From Apilactobacillus sp. (lineage in GTDB: Bacteria > Bacillota > Bacilli > Lactobacillales > Lactobacillaceae): 64,000 nt of DNA. The stretch lies in NCBI RefSeq assembly GCF_025290035.1, contig NZ_JAMBKT010000001.1, positions 181,139 through 245,138 of the forward strand. Direction: 5' to 3'. How positions within the stretch are numbered: the first letter of the stretch is position 1; every line of letters begins with the position of its first letter. The position numbers were made by a program, and so were the translations under genes. Below the pieces are notes generated by a model, which saw only the letters and a list, made by a program, of their open reading frames with translations, had not been told where the DNA came from and did not search any database. Below, in pieces: positions 26,629-36,298 of the stretch.

Positions 26629-27841
26629 TATTAATCCCCCTCATGATTTTAACAAATTCTGCTGAAGAATTTTCGGATTCCCATCCACAGAATTTATCAT
26701 AAAATTTATTGTATTTTTCTACATAATCTTCGTATTCATTATTTTCAGTAAAAACATGAATTTGATTATAGAAATCATTTTCTTTTTCTACAACAGGGCC
26801 AGGTAATTCACTTCTGTAATCGAAGTAAAAACCTCTTATGTCATCTTCATAGTGATTTAAATCATAAGCATAAAATAACATTGGTCTCTTTAAGTTTGCA
26901 TAATCAAACATTACAGAAGAATAGTCAGTGATTAATAAATCAGTCATTAGATAAATATCACTCATATCTTCTTCTACCATGATAAATGCACGATCTTCAT
27001 AACCAGTAATGTCAATAAAGTCTTTTACTAGATAATGTGGACGCAGAATTAGGAATGTATTTTCATCAACATTGTTGAAGAATTCTTCCAAGCTGAAAGG
27101 TAATTCAAAATTATAAACTCCTTTACGCTTATAGTTATCATCTCTCCAAGTTGGAGCATAGGTAATAACTCTTACGTCATCTCTACCTAAATATTGCTTT
27201 TTTAACTTACTGATTTGTAACTCATTATTATCATAATAAAGAACATCATTACGAGGATAACCAATATCTAAGAACTTGTTGTTAAAACCAAAAGCTCGTT
27301 TAAATATATCCTTAGAGTATTGATTTGGAGCGATTAAATAATCCCAACGATTAGCTTCTTCAGTAAAATTCTTTTTATATCTTTCTGTATCAGTTCCAGG
27401 CATCATCACATTTTCAATGTCTGTTCCTAACTTTTTCAAAGGTGTTCCATGCCAAGTTTGCATGTAAACAGTTCCCTTGTTTTTATTCCACCATTTAGGT
27501 GTTCTTGAGTTAAACACCCAGAAATTAGCTCTAGCCATCGCCCAAACCCATCTTGGCATAAATCTTTTTACGATTTTTACATCAGGGTACAATTTACTAA
27601 AAGTCTTATATTCAGACTTTCTAACTGTAAAATATGCGATATTTTTGTATTCAGGATATAATTCAACCCATTTTTGATAAATTGCCGCTGGATTATCATT
27701 TATATCTTTGCCTTGAAAACTCTCAAAAACTACAGAGTTTTTCTTAACGGGGAAAATAATCAAGAAATTATTAATAAGAATCAAACATCTTCTGATTGAT
27801 TTTTTTATTAATTTAACTATTTTCTTTTTAAGTTTCATCAT
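26618..27841 (-). CDS. CDP-glycerol glycerophosphotransferase, TagF/TarF-like
   Basis: Adds glycerol phosphate from CDP-glycerol to a teichoic acid chain at the inner membrane face. 407 residues. A basic amphipathic N-terminus ([14 protein letters not shown]) suggests peripheral membrane binding. The Glyphos_transf domain shows [13 protein letters not shown], the catalytic-type QTWHGTPLK (H131), [16 protein letters not shown] (second catalytic-type His, about 265) and [13 protein letters not shown]. It has only the catalytic domain and lacks the long N-terminal part of full TagF polymerases, so it could be a primase-like or short-chain enzyme; which one cannot be told here. Lies downstream of tagG. 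Confidence 0.9.
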   Translation of the reverse strand: MMKLKKKIVKLIKKSIRRCLILINNFLIIFPVKKNSVVFESFQGKDINDNPAAIYQKWVELYPEYKNIAYFTVRKSEYKTFSKLYPDVKIVKRFMPRWVWAMARANFWVFNSRTPKWWNKNKGTVYMQTWHGTPLKKLGTDIENVMMPGTDTERYKKNFTEEANRWDYLIAPNQYSKDIFKRAFGFNNKFLDIGYPRNDVLYYDNNELQISKLKKQYLGRDDVRVITYAPTWRDDNYKRKGVYNFELPFSLEEFFNNVDENTFLILRPHYLVKDFIDITGYEDRAFIMVEEDMSDIYLMTDLLITDYSSVMFDYANLKRPMLFYAYDLNHYEDDIRGFYFDYRSELPGPVVEKENDFYNQIHVFTENNEYEDYVEKYNKFYDKFCGWESENSSAEFVKIMRGINNGK

Positions 27842-27864
27842 AAAAAACGTTCAATCCTTTTATA

Positions 27865-28683
27865 TTAAATATAATCAACGAATCTTGCTCTAAACTTGTA
27901 ATGTAAATGTGATCCAATTAATAGGAAGAATAATACCATTAACCAGAAAATAAGCATTAACATAGGTTTTTGCCAGAACCAATCTTCACCTAACATTGAT
28001 TCTCTAAATCCTGAAACAATGTAGAAGAATGGGTTTAATTGTAAGAATCTAACAAAGAATGCTGGGAAAGCATTAGTTTCAAAGTTAAATAGCACACCAG
28101 ACATGTAGAATAGAACTCTCATGATTGATTGTAAGAAAATTCTGTAATCACGAACCAAAATAGTTACCGTAGAGTTAAAGATTCCAAATGCCAATAACCA
28201 GCAAATCATTGCAAAGAAGTAGTAAATCCATTGAATCCAGTATATGTTAGGTAATACTCCACCCTTTAAGTATCCAAGAATAATTGAACAAGCAAGCATT
28301 GCCCAGAAAGAACTTAGGTTAGTAAGAATCTTAATTGAAGGTAATACACTTACAGGGAATTTCATTTTTGATACCATTCCCACTTGTTGATAGATACTCT
28401 TAGAAGCGTCTAAAGTTACACTGTTCATGTAGAACCATGGAGTGATACCGATAACCATCCAAGTTAGGTAATCAACACTTCCAGATGTTCCCTTTTTCAA
28501 TCCAACCCCGAAAACTAACCAATAAATCATGATTTGGATAATTGGGTATAGGTATGCCCAAATAATTCCTAAATAATGACTTTGGTAGTCAGATTTGTCT
28601 TCATATTTAGATACTCTAAACATGATTGGTAAATTTTCAATTTGTTCTTTAATTAATGTAATGACTTCCTTCAAGTCGATCAC
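27865..28683 (-). CDS. tagG: Teichoic acid ABC exporter permease TagG
   Basis: Membrane subunit of the ABC exporter moving lipid-linked wall teichoic acid across the membrane. 272 residues with about six transmembrane segments (near 43-60, 72-90, 118-140, 150-175, 180-200, 235-255), of the ABC-2 permease type. The segment YQSHYLGIIWAYLYPI and the final KFRARFVDYI fit TagG/RfbA-type permeases. The start is GTG at 28683 behind AAGGA. The expected ATPase partner TagH is not encoded next to it or anywhere in the window. Flanked by two glycerophosphotransferase genes, so export of a poly(glycerol phosphate) polymer is the likely job. Confidence 0.9.
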   Translation of the reverse strand: MIDLKEVITLIKEQIENLPIMFRVSKYEDKSDYQSHYLGIIWAYLYPIIQIMIYWLVFGVGLKKGTSGSVDYLTWMVIGITPWFYMNSVTLDASKSIYQQVGMVSKMKFPVSVLPSIKILTNLSSFWAMLACSIILGYLKGGVLPNIYWIQWIYYFFAMICWLLAFGIFNSTVTILVRDYRIFLQSIMRVLFYMSGVLFNFETNAFPAFFVRFLQLNPFFYIVSGFRESMLGEDWFWQKPMLMLIFWLMVLFFLLIGSHLHYKFRARFVDYI

Positions 28684-28690
28684 ACTTCCT

Positions 28691-29842
28691 TTACTTTAAA
28701 GTTTTTATATATTTATCAATAACTCTGGTTGTAGCAAAACCGTCATTATATTTGTTCCAATGATTATTAAAATTAGTAAAATCTGTTTTTTTATTTTCAC
28801 TAATTGCTGTTTTCAATTCATCCAATGTTTTAATTGGATTTGTTGGTAACCAATTTAACAAGTTCTCTTGCAATCCTGGCTTTTGTTTGTATTGTTCAAT
28901 ATCAAACATAAAGAATAACAATGAATGTGCATTAGGTAGCAATGAGTAATCAAAAGCCACAGAAGAATAATCAGTAACTAACGTGTCTGTTACTGCTAGC
29001 AAATCAGTTGTTGAAAGTTGGTTACAGAATAAAACGTTTGGACATTTGGTTTCTTCCTGTAACTTACTTTCAATGTCACGCAATAATGGATGTAATTTTA
29101 TTACCACCATTGCATTTTCATCGTTAGATAATGCCTTGATTAATCCCTTAGGAGGATTAAAAGATTGTCCATCATCTCGATACGTTGGTGCATATAAAAT
29201 AACACGTTTATCCTTTAATTGTGGTGCGAAACTGTAAACTCTTCTTCTGGCAATTTGAAGCCATTTATCTTTAAAAAGTCTGTCTGATCGTGGATATCCC
29301 ATCATTTGCATCTTATCAAATGAAACATGATAACTTTCTTCAAATACGTGTCCCATGGTTTCAGATGCAACAACGTATTCGTCAAAGCTATTATATACTT
29401 TTTGGAACCTTCTCTTATCAGAATTACTTCTATCTTTAGTTGATGGGTCTTGCCAGCCAAATTTCTTAATGGCACCATTTGCATGCCACAACTGAACAAC
29501 CTTTAGTTTTTTAGATTTAACAATTCCTCCCATAAATGGAAAGTAATTATCACAAAAAACAACATTACTTGCCATTATTTTTGGAATTAAATCCATTATT
29601 AGCTTAAGGCCTTCTTGAAATTGTACTGTTTTAATACCATATGCTGCTAAGTCAGTAGCAGCTGCTTCATTTGAAGCTTCATAATAAACATAAAGGGTCT
29701 TATCTTTTGGCATTTTTCTTGCCATTGATTTAATTAATCCTAAATTATTATCAAAACTCATTATGTAAATTACATTTTGCTTTTTCTTAAAAAAGCAAAT
29801 TAACGAAACCAATCTAATTAAACATATATATATGACTTTCAA
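28691..29842 (-). CDS. CDP-glycerol glycerophosphotransferase, TagB-like primase
   Basis: About 383 residues. It has a Glyphos_transf domain with QLWHANGAIKKFGW in place of the WHGTP of TagF-type enzymes; that form is typical of TagB/TarB primases, which add the first glycerol phosphate to the lipid disaccharide linkage unit. Other motifs: YPRSDRLF, ILYAPTYRDD, VIKLHPLL and DTLVTDYSSVAFDY. A frame opens with TTG at 29881, but the -10 box at 29888-29893 puts transcription start at about that base. TTG at 29842, preceded by GGTGGG at 7 bases, is the better start. First gene of the tagB-tagG-tagF-like cluster. Confidence 0.85.
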   Translation of the reverse strand: MKVIYICLIRLVSLICFFKKKQNVIYIMSFDNNLGLIKSMARKMPKDKTLYVYYEASNEAAATDLAAYGIKTVQFQEGLKLIMDLIPKIMASNVVFCDNYFPFMGGIVKSKKLKVVQLWHANGAIKKFGWQDPSTKDRSNSDKRRFQKVYNSFDEYVVASETMGHVFEESYHVSFDKMQMMGYPRSDRLFKDKWLQIARRRVYSFAPQLKDKRVILYAPTYRDDGQSFNPPKGLIKALSNDENAMVVIKLHPLLRDIESKLQEETKCPNVLFCNQLSTTDLLAVTDTLVTDYSSVAFDYSLLPNAHSLLFFMFDIEQYKQKPGLQENLLNWLPTNPIKTLDELKTAISENKKTDFTNFNNHWNKYNDGFATTRVIDKYIKTLK

Positions 29843-29887
29843 AACATATCCCACCAAAATTTTAATAAAACTATCACACAATCCAGT

Positions 29888-29893
29888 ATTATA
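29888..29893 (-). promoter_or_regulatory. Extended -10 promoter of the teichoic acid cluster
   Basis: TGTTATAAT on the minus strand, an extended -10 element ahead of the TagB-like gene in an otherwise AT-rich 40-base gap after the YitT gene. Confidence 0.55.
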
Positions 29894-29921
29894 ACATAAT
29901 TAATAATTAAAATTTATTTTA

Positions 29922-30809
29922 TTATTCAAGTTTATGCTCATAAAAGTGACCCAATATAGTAGAAGCCTCTGTCACACTAGCAAATGCATGTTCATCAGAT
30001 TCATCCAGTGCTTCTTGCAATTCGGACATTTCATATCTAGAAATTGTTGTAAATAAAATGGTCTTGGTGTCATGTTGGTAAGCACCTTCTGCACCATGAA
30101 TGATAGTAATTCCTCTAGGAATATGATTTTGTACACTATCAATAACCGTTTTAGGATGATCTGTAACAATTAACACTTGCATTCTTTGCTGTCTAGTATA
30201 TGCAAAATCGATTGCTTTAGCGTTAACTACAATCCCAATCGCTGAGTAGAAAGCATATGGCCAACCATAAGTGAATCCTGCCGCGGTAATAATAAAGATA
30301 TTGAAAGCAATGTTAATTGTTCCAATACTTCGACCTGTTTTTCTTCGAATAACAATTCCTAAAATATCTAAACCACCGGTTGAAATCTCATTTTTCAGAC
30401 TCATACCGGTACCAAAACCATTAACCACTCCCCCAAAAATTGCACATATCATAGGATCATTGGTTAAATAAACTGGATGAAGTGCTTTGATCATAAAACT
30501 GGCTAGAAAAACAGTTAAAATGGTAAAGCAGGTAAACTGATGTCCAATTTGCTTCCATGCTAGTATAAAGAATGGAATGTTTAAGCAGAACAAACCAATT
30601 GATGGCGATATCGCAAATGGTAAAAATCTTTCTGAAAGTGTATTAATTAATTGTGATAACCCGGTAAAACCAGATGAATAAATTTTTCCAGGTGTCCAAA
30701 AAAAGTTCATGGCAATGGAAATCATAATTCCATACATGAAGGCTGTTGAAGCTTTTGCTAAATATTGATGTCTTCTCCAAATCCTTTGAACATCGTCCAT
30801 ATGTCTCAT
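29922..30809 (-). CDS. YitT family membrane protein (DUF161 + DUF2179)
   Basis: A 295-residue protein with five or six transmembrane segments in the first about 200 residues (including TAFMYGIMISIAMNFFW, FSSGFTGLSQLI-like region, and MICAIFGGVVNGFGTGM) and a soluble C-terminal DUF2179 domain of about 80 residues (QVLIVTDHPKTVIDSVQ to the end). The inward GGLDILGIVI motif is typical of the family. Function is unknown; some relatives influence metal or multidrug tolerance. The ATG at 30809 has GAGAGG very close, and an ATG three codons on is an alternative. It follows the aspS terminator. Confidence 0.88.
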   Translation of the reverse strand: MRHMDDVQRIWRRHQYLAKASTAFMYGIMISIAMNFFWTPGKIYSSGFTGLSQLINTLSERFLPFAISPSIGLFCLNIPFFILAWKQIGHQFTCFTILTVFLASFMIKALHPVYLTNDPMICAIFGGVVNGFGTGMSLKNEISTGGLDILGIVIRRKTGRSIGTINIAFNIFIITAAGFTYGWPYAFYSAIGIVVNAKAIDFAYTRQQRMQVLIVTDHPKTVIDSVQNHIPRGITIIHGAEGAYQHDTKTILFTTISRYEMSELQEALDESDEHAFASVTEASTILGHFYEHKLE

Positions 30810-30855
30810 TACCTCTCATTTAATATGAAAATAGTATAACACAAATAGTGATTAA

Positions 30856-30886
30856 AAAAAGGCTTCCCTATTGGGAAGCCTTTTTG
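30856..30886 (-). terminator. Terminator of hisS-aspS
   Basis: AAAAAGGCTTCCC and its complement around a four-base loop, T run on the minus strand, four bases after the aspS stop. Confidence 0.93.
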
Positions 30887-30889
30887 ATA

Positions 30890-32665
30890 TTAAATTTCGT
30901 CTTCGCTTTCTAAACCAAGATCATCTAATTGTTTCTTAGATACAGGTGCAGGAGCATTTGTCATTGGTTCAGTTGCTTTAGAATTCTTAGGGAATGCGAT
31001 AACATCTCTAATGTTTTCAGTTTGTGCCAATAATCTAGCAAAACGGTCAAGACCAATAGCTAGTCCTCCATGAGGTGGGAAACCGTAATCTAATGCATCT
31101 AAGAAGTAACCAAATTGTTCTTGAGCACTTTCTCTTGTAAAGCCTAAAGCTTTCAACATCTTCAATTGTAGTTCTTTAGTATGGATACGGATTGATCCAC
31201 CACCAAGTTCTAGACCATTTAGAATAATATCGTAGCTTTGTGCGTGAGCTTTATGTGGATCTTCGCCATCATTTAGGTAATGTTCATCACCTTCATTTGG
31301 CATTGTGAATGGATGGTGAGCTGGAACCCATCTGTCAATTCCTTCATCATATTCAAACAATGGCCAATCAACAACCCATAGGAAGTCGAATTCGTTTTCA
31401 GGAATCATGTCTAGTTCTTTTGCGATATCACATCTTAAGTAACCAAGTGTATCTGCGACAACTTTTTCACGATCAGCAGCGAATAATAGTAAATCACCAG
31501 ATTTTGCTTCAGTAACTTCTAATAATTGAGCAACAACTTGATCATCAGTAAAGAATTTAGAAATTGGACCAGTTAAACCTTCGTCAGTAACCTTCATCCA
31601 TGCTAATCCCTTAGCACCAAATCTTTCAATGTATGCAGCATACTTATCAATATCTTTTCTAGAATATTTATCTGCACCACCAGGTACTGCGATTGCTTTA
31701 ACCTTGCCACCATTTTCAATTGCACTGCTAAAGACCTTAAAGTCAACATCTTTAACAACATCTGACAAGTCTTTTAATTCCATACCAAATCTAACATCTG
31801 GTTGGTCGGTACCAAAACGGTCCATTGATTCTTGCCAAGTAATACGCTTAAATGGCGCTTTAATATCGATATTTAATGTATCTTTCATTACCTTCACAAT
31901 TAGACCTTCAGTTAACTTTTGAATGTCTTCAGCGTTTAAGAATGAAGTTTCCATATCAATTTGAGTAAATTCTGGTTGACGGTCACCACGTAAATCTTCA
32001 TCTCTAAAACAACGAGCAATTTGGTAGTAACGGTCGAAACCAGAACCCATTAATAGTTGTTTAAATAATTGAGGTGATTGAGGTAATGCGTAGAATGAAC
32101 CATGGTATAAACGTGATGGTACTAAGTAATCACGTGCACCTTCAGGTGTTGAAACAGTTAAGTTTGGTGTTTCAATATCCACAAATCCATTTTCATTGAA
32201 GTATTGATGAACCGCTTGGGTAATCTTACTTCTTAAAATAATACCCTTTTGTACTTCTGGTCTTCTTAAATCAAGATATCTATATTTTAACTTGGTTTCT
32301 TCAGACGCAGTAATATCATCCTTAATATCAAATGGAGGGTTTTCTGACTTGTTTAGAATTTTAACATCAGAAACTGCAATTTCAATTTTTCCAGTGTTGA
32401 TTTCGGTATTAATTTCTTTTTCATTTCTGGCAACTACAGTTCCCTTAACTTCGATAACATATTCGTTTCTTAATTGATCAGCGATTTCTAGTGCTTTAGC
32501 GCTATTTTTGTCACTGAAAACCAATTGCACGATTCCTTTTGTATCTCTTAAATCAACGAAAATTAATTTTCCTAAATCACGGCGTTTAGCAACCCATCCA
32601 TCTAAACACACTTCTTGGTTCAAGAAGCTTTCATCTACTAAACCACAATAAGTTGTTCGGTTCAT
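30890..32665 (-). CDS. aspS: Aspartyl-tRNA synthetase
   Basis: Class IIb synthetase charging tRNA-Asp. 591 residues, the long bacterial type: N-terminal OB anticodon domain ([19 protein letters not shown]), catalytic core with motif 2 [19 protein letters not shown], a GAD insertion domain (about 290-420), and motif 3 [13 protein letters not shown]. It lies 18 bases after hisS without a terminator between, and shares the hisS T-box leader. AAGGAGA lies before the ATG. Confidence 0.98.
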   Translation of the reverse strand: MNRTTYCGLVDESFLNQEVCLDGWVAKRRDLGKLIFVDLRDTKGIVQLVFSDKNSAKALEIADQLRNEYVIEVKGTVVARNEKEINTEINTGKIEIAVSDVKILNKSENPPFDIKDDITASEETKLKYRYLDLRRPEVQKGIILRSKITQAVHQYFNENGFVDIETPNLTVSTPEGARDYLVPSRLYHGSFYALPQSPQLFKQLLMGSGFDRYYQIARCFRDEDLRGDRQPEFTQIDMETSFLNAEDIQKLTEGLIVKVMKDTLNIDIKAPFKRITWQESMDRFGTDQPDVRFGMELKDLSDVVKDVDFKVFSSAIENGGKVKAIAVPGGADKYSRKDIDKYAAYIERFGAKGLAWMKVTDEGLTGPISKFFTDDQVVAQLLEVTEAKSGDLLLFAADREKVVADTLGYLRCDIAKELDMIPENEFDFLWVVDWPLFEYDEGIDRWVPAHHPFTMPNEGDEHYLNDGEDPHKAHAQSYDIILNGLELGGGSIRIHTKELQLKMLKALGFTRESAQEQFGYFLDALDYGFPPHGGLAIGLDRFARLLAQTENIRDVIAFPKNSKATEPMTNAPAPVSKKQLDDLGLESEDEI

Positions 32666-32683
32666 ATCATATCTCTCCTTATT

Positions 32684-33982
32684 TTATAAATTATCAGAAT
32701 CAAATTCATTTAATAATTCTGCAAATCGAGTTTTAACATCATTAATTCCAACAGTTATTTCTTTTCCATCTGCCATATTCTTTAAATGAATGGTATTATT
32801 TTCTAATTCTTTTTCACCTAAAGTTAAGGTGAATTTGGCATTTAACTTGTCAGCACTCTTAAATTGCGCTTTTGGCTTTCTATCTAGATAGTCTTTATCT
32901 GCAGCGAAACCATTATCTCTTAGTGCTTGCACAACCTTAAATGCTTCTAAACTAGCTTCTTCACCAATACCAACTACATACGCATCTAAAGCATTAAAGT
33001 TTGGAAATACAAATTCTTTGGAATTCATTAGTAATAGTAGTCTTTCAACTCCTAATCCAAATCCAACTCCTGGCATTTGTGGTCCACCCAATTCTTCCAC
33101 TAGTCCATCGTAACGACCACCAGCACAAATTGTTGTGTATCCTTCACCTAATTCTTTAGCATTAGCCATAATTTCGAAGATAGTGTGGTTATAGTAATCT
33201 AGTCCACGTACCATTGTATGGTCAACGTCATATTTGATTCCTAAACCATCCAGCATTCTGGTTACCTTATCAAAATGATTTTGAGCATCATCAGTTAAAT
33301 AATCCAAAATTGATGGAGCACCATCAACAATTAGTTGATCTTCTGGAGCTTTACTATCTAAAACTCTTAATGGATTTTTGTGTAATCTTTCCTTTGAATC
33401 ATCACTTAATTCTTCAAAATGAGGTTCTAAGTAGTCGATTAGCGCTTGACGATAGTTTGCTCTAGTTTCTTTATCACCTAGGGTATTAATTGCAATTCTC
33501 AAATCATCGATTCCTAAGTGTTGTAAGTAATCAACAGCCATTGAAATAACTTCAACATCTAATTGTGGTGATTCGCTTCCAAAAGCTTCCACTCCAATTT
33601 GATGAAATTCTCTTAGTCTTCCAGATTGTGGACGTTCGTATCTAAACATTGGTCCCATGTAGAACATCTTAACTGGTTTTGGTGTGTCTGGACCGAATAA
33701 TTTATTTTCGACAAATGATCTTACGACCCCTGCAGTCCCTTCAGGTCTTAAGGTAATATGACGATCACCTTTATCATAAAAATCATACATTTCTTTTGTA
33801 ACAATATCAGAAGTTTCACCTGATGTTCTAGAAAAAACATCGAAGCTTTCAAACATTGGTGTTCTTATTTCTTGATATCTGTAATCTGAAAAAAGCATTC
33901 TTGCTGTTTCTTCAACAAATTGCCATTGTTCTGATTCACCTGGCAAAATATCTGCGGTTCCTTTTGGACGTTGATATCGCAT
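32684..33982 (-). CDS. hisS: Histidyl-tRNA synthetase
   Basis: Class IIa synthetase charging tRNA-His. 432 residues from the ATG at 33982 ([16 protein letters not shown]). Motif 1 region [10 protein letters not shown], motif 2 [17 protein letters not shown], His-specific [22 protein letters not shown], and a C-terminal anticodon-binding domain. The frame is open upstream to 34051 but this runs into the T-box terminator, and GGAGGG at 7 bases marks the 33982 start. First gene of the hisS-aspS operon. Confidence 0.97.
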   Translation of the reverse strand: MRYQRPKGTADILPGESEQWQFVEETARMLFSDYRYQEIRTPMFESFDVFSRTSGETSDIVTKEMYDFYDKGDRHITLRPEGTAGVVRSFVENKLFGPDTPKPVKMFYMGPMFRYERPQSGRLREFHQIGVEAFGSESPQLDVEVISMAVDYLQHLGIDDLRIAINTLGDKETRANYRQALIDYLEPHFEELSDDSKERLHKNPLRVLDSKAPEDQLIVDGAPSILDYLTDDAQNHFDKVTRMLDGLGIKYDVDHTMVRGLDYYNHTIFEIMANAKELGEGYTTICAGGRYDGLVEELGGPQMPGVGFGLGVERLLLLMNSKEFVFPNFNALDAYVVGIGEEASLEAFKVVQALRDNGFAADKDYLDRKPKAQFKSADKLNAKFTLTLGEKELENNTIHLKNMADGKEITVGINDVKTRFAELLNEFDSDNL

Positions 33983-34016
33983 GTTAATCCCTCCGATAAC
34001 GTATTTATAAACTGAT

Positions 34017-34243
34017 AAAAAAAGCCCTTGTCTAAAAAAATATTTAGACAAGGGCGCAAAAGCACGGTACCACCTTTTTTTAACTCTTATGTAACGTATA
34101 ATAACGAATGGTATAAGACCATTAGCCTAAAAAGTGTCTTTCCGAACTCAATTCGTCGTTATTTCACCAAAACTAACGCTCTCTTTTTTCGAAATAAATC
34201 CGTACTTTTCTTTTCTTCATCAGCAACTATTCTATTCATGTTT
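34017..34243 (-). promoter_or_regulatory. T-box leader of hisS-aspS
   Basis: The T-box GGTGGTACCGTGC (34062-34074) is followed by a 13-base perfect terminator stem, GCCCTTGTCTAAA at 34024-34036 and its complement at 34043-34055, with a T7 tail. Upstream, stem I elements are visible on the minus strand: an AGAGAG bulge motif and a GGTGAAA distal loop. The specifier region reads GACAC (34134-34138), in which GAC (Asp) and CAC (His) overlap. Uncharged tRNA binding should allow read-through into both synthetase genes. Confidence 0.92.
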
Positions 34244-34244
34244 C

Positions 34245-34273
34245 AGATTAATGTAATTTAATAAAAAAGTCAA
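34245..34273 (-). promoter_or_regulatory. Promoter of hisS-aspS leader
   Basis: TTGACT (34268-34273) and TAATCT (34245-34250), spacer 17. Divergent from the plus-strand promoter 12 bases away. Confidence 0.78.
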
Positions 34274-34284
34274 GAACTCAAATG

Positions 34285-34313
34285 TTTACGAAGCAAAAAA
34301 TAAATTGTACAAT
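34285..34313 (+). promoter_or_regulatory. Promoter of the fructosamine-kinase-like gene
   Basis: TTTACG (34285-34290) and TACAAT (34308-34313), spacer 17. The predicted start near 34320 leaves a leader of only about 12 bases that includes GAGGTGAT. Confidence 0.72.
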
Positions 34314-34331
34314 GCCCTCGAGGTGATATTA

Positions 34332-35177
34332 ATGAGTAGATTATCAAGTGAATGGTTGAAAAATTTACCATTTCAAAACGTTTCTGAAATTTCTTCGGTT
34401 AGTGGCGGTGATATAAACGAAGCTTATTCAATAGTAGCTGATAACAAAGAATATTTTATGAAAGTTCAACCAAATAAAGGAAAACAATTCTTTGAACATG
34501 AAGTTGAAGGAATTAATAAACTTAGCGAGAGATGTTTAACACCTCAAATCGTTACTTATGGTGAAATTGATGGTGATGGTTATCTAATTCAAAATTGGTT
34601 AGATTTATCCCACATTGGTGATCAAAATAAACTAGGTAAACTGCTTGCAAATGTCCACCATGAAATTGGTCCGAATTTTGGTTTGAATCATAATTTTGAT
34701 TTAGGTAAGATTCCTAAAAATAATCATTGGCAAGATAGCTGGTCATCATTTTTCATTGACCAAAGATTAGCTCCTCTTATTCAAAGGGCAATCGATCAAG
34801 GATTAATTAATAATAATGAGCTGGATAAATTTAACAATGTTATCAACTCTTTTAAAATTGACATGAAAAGTCACAAAAGTGTTCCATCCCTCTTACACGG
34901 TGACCTTTGGAGTGGTAATTTTTCTTTTGTTAATGGTGAACCAATTTTAATTGACCCTGATGTTTTCTATGGCGACAGAGAATTTGACATCGGGGTTAGT
35001 ACAGTTTTCGGTGGATTTAATTCAGAATTTTATGAATCATATAATCAAAACTTTCCACTAGATGAAGGTTGGCAACATAGAATTAAGTATTATCAACTAT
35101 ACTATTTAACTGCTCATTTAGTTATGTTTGGCCAAATGTATCTTCCATCTGTAATTTCAATACTAGATCAATTCTGA
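34332..35177 (+). CDS. Fructosamine kinase family protein
   Basis: A 281-residue protein with the aminoglycoside phosphotransferase-like fold, of the fructosamine-3-kinase-related family, which phosphorylates sugar adducts on amines or proteins (ketosamine/ribulosamine repair). Motifs: SVSGGDINEAYSIV (nucleotide loop), EYFMKVQPN with the ATP-binding Lys, catalytic loop LLHGDLWSGNF (about residue 190), and metal motif LIDPDVFYGDREFDIG. The start at 34332 follows GAGGTGAT; an upstream ATG at 34305 lies inside the promoter. The 3' end overlaps the convergent HAD gene by 15 bases. The real substrate is unknown. Confidence 0.88.
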   Translation: MSRLSSEWLKNLPFQNVSEISSVSGGDINEAYSIVADNKEYFMKVQPNKGKQFFEHEVEGINKLSERCLTPQIVTYGEIDGDGYLIQNWLDLSHIGDQNKLGKLLANVHHEIGPNFGLNHNFDLGKIPKNNHWQDSWSSFFIDQRLAPLIQRAIDQGLINNNELDKFNNVINSFKIDMKSHKSVPSLLHGDLWSGNFSFVNGEPILIDPDVFYGDREFDIGVSTVFGGFNSEFYESYNQNFPLDEGWQHRIKYYQLYYLTAHLVMFGQMYLPSVISILDQF

Positions 35178-35795
35178 ATTTAATAAATCATAGTAGTTAT
35201 TAAAGTTAAATTCTGGGTCCCCTGTTGAATTAATCATTGCATCAGGATCAAATAAACATCCCTTGATTCCAGCATTATGTGCCGCATCTATATCTAATTT
35301 ACGGTCTCCAACCATAATCGTATTTTCTCGATTTAAGTTGTTATTGTTAATAAGGTAATTTAAAGATTCAGGATCTGGTTTACGCTTAAAATTATGATTC
35401 TTAGTAACTATCTCAGCAAACAACGTATCGATAGAATGTTTTTGCAATAATTTAATTGCTGTATCATCACGATGTGTAAGAATAAAATTCTTCCCACCGT
35501 CTTCGATATTCTTAGTTAACACCTGTTTTATGTTTAAAAATAGATTAGCATCCACTATATTCTCGCTCTCATTTTTACGATAATATTCAGATAAAATTGA
35601 TTCACTTAGGTTAAAGTGAGCTGAATATTTTTGTAAACAAGTAGCAAGGGAATGTCTTCTCATAATTTGATTAATTTCATAGTCGTCAATTTCAAAATCA
35701 TCGACCTTGAGTTGAACTAATGAATCTACAAACGCGTCAACCATGATTGGATATGTATCCATTATGGTTCCATCAAAATCAAAAATCATATTCAT
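35163..35795 (-). CDS. HAD-superfamily hydrolase (phosphoglycolate phosphatase-like)
   Basis: A 210-residue HAD subfamily IA phosphatase. All four motifs are visible: DFDGT (D6 nucleophile and D8), ILTHRDD, the lysine in NFKRKPDPESL, and MVGDRKLDIDAAHNAG. The cap lies between motif I and II (about 15-85, helical C1 type). The substrate is unknown; an adjacent kinase of sugar adducts makes a small sugar phosphate possible, but the genes are convergent and only their ends overlap. AGGAG lies 10 bases before the ATG. Confidence 0.9.
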   Translation of the reverse strand: MNMIFDFDGTIMDTYPIMVDAFVDSLVQLKVDDFEIDDYEINQIMRRHSLATCLQKYSAHFNLSESILSEYYRKNESENIVDANLFLNIKQVLTKNIEDGGKNFILTHRDDTAIKLLQKHSIDTLFAEIVTKNHNFKRKPDPESLNYLINNNNLNRENTIMVGDRKLDIDAAHNAGIKGCLFDPDAMINSTGDPEFNFNNYYDLLNSELI

Positions 35796-35812
35796 ATAAA
35801 ATAATCTCCTAA

Positions 35813-35840
35813 TTAAAAAAGAGCTTTAATAAGCTCTTTT
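35813..35840 (-). terminator. Terminator of dtd (relA-dtd operon)
   Basis: AAAAAGAGCTT paired with its complement around a TAAT loop with T run on the minus strand, immediately after the dtd stop. Confidence 0.88.
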
Positions 35841-36286
35841 TATTTGTTTTCAGTGTCAAAAAAGATTGTAAATGGTCCATCATTAAGTAGCTGAACTTGC
35901 ATATCAGCACCAAAGCTACCAGTTTCAACGTGGTTACCAGCTTGTCTTAATTCTTCATTAAATTTATCATACATGTCTGACGCAAAATCTGGTTTACCTG
36001 CCTTTACAAAAGATGGACGATTTCCTTTCTTAGTATCTGCATACAATGTGAATTGCGATACAGATAAGATATCTCCATTAATATCCTTAAGGCTTAGATT
36101 AGTTTTACCTTCATCATCAGCGAATATTCTTAGATTAGTAATCTTTCTAACCAAGTAATCAATATCATCTTCGGTATCAGTGTCTTTAACACCCACTAAT
36201 AATAAATATCCTTGGTTTATTTCACCTATACATTCTTCGTCGACTGAAACGCTTGCATTCGCAACTCTTTGTAGTAAAACTCTCAT
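35840..36286 (-). CDS. dtd: D-aminoacyl-tRNA deacylase
   Basis: Hydrolyses D-amino acids (and glycine on wrong tRNA) from tRNA, a proofreading step. 148 residues. Family landmarks: [15 protein letters not shown] at the start, the active-site block [11 protein letters not shown], the gly-cis-Pro motif NDGPFT near the end (G137-P138), where most family members have GPVT. It follows relA/spoT by 13 bases, the conserved relA-dtd pair of Firmicutes. AAGGAG precedes the ATG. Confidence 0.97.
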   Translation of the reverse strand: MRVLLQRVANASVSVDEECIGEINQGYLLLVGVKDTDTEDDIDYLVRKITNLRIFADDEGKTNLSLKDINGDILSVSQFTLYADTKKGNRPSFVKAGKPDFASDMYDKFNEELRQAGNHVETGSFGADMQVQLLNDGPFTIFFDTENK

Positions 36287-36298
36287 CTAAACTACTCC

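Noticed and set aside
34028..34261. A 77-codon plus-strand frame through the hisS T-box leader
   Set aside because: The DNA is explained by the T-box terminator and stem I structure and by the promoter; no ribosome-binding site.
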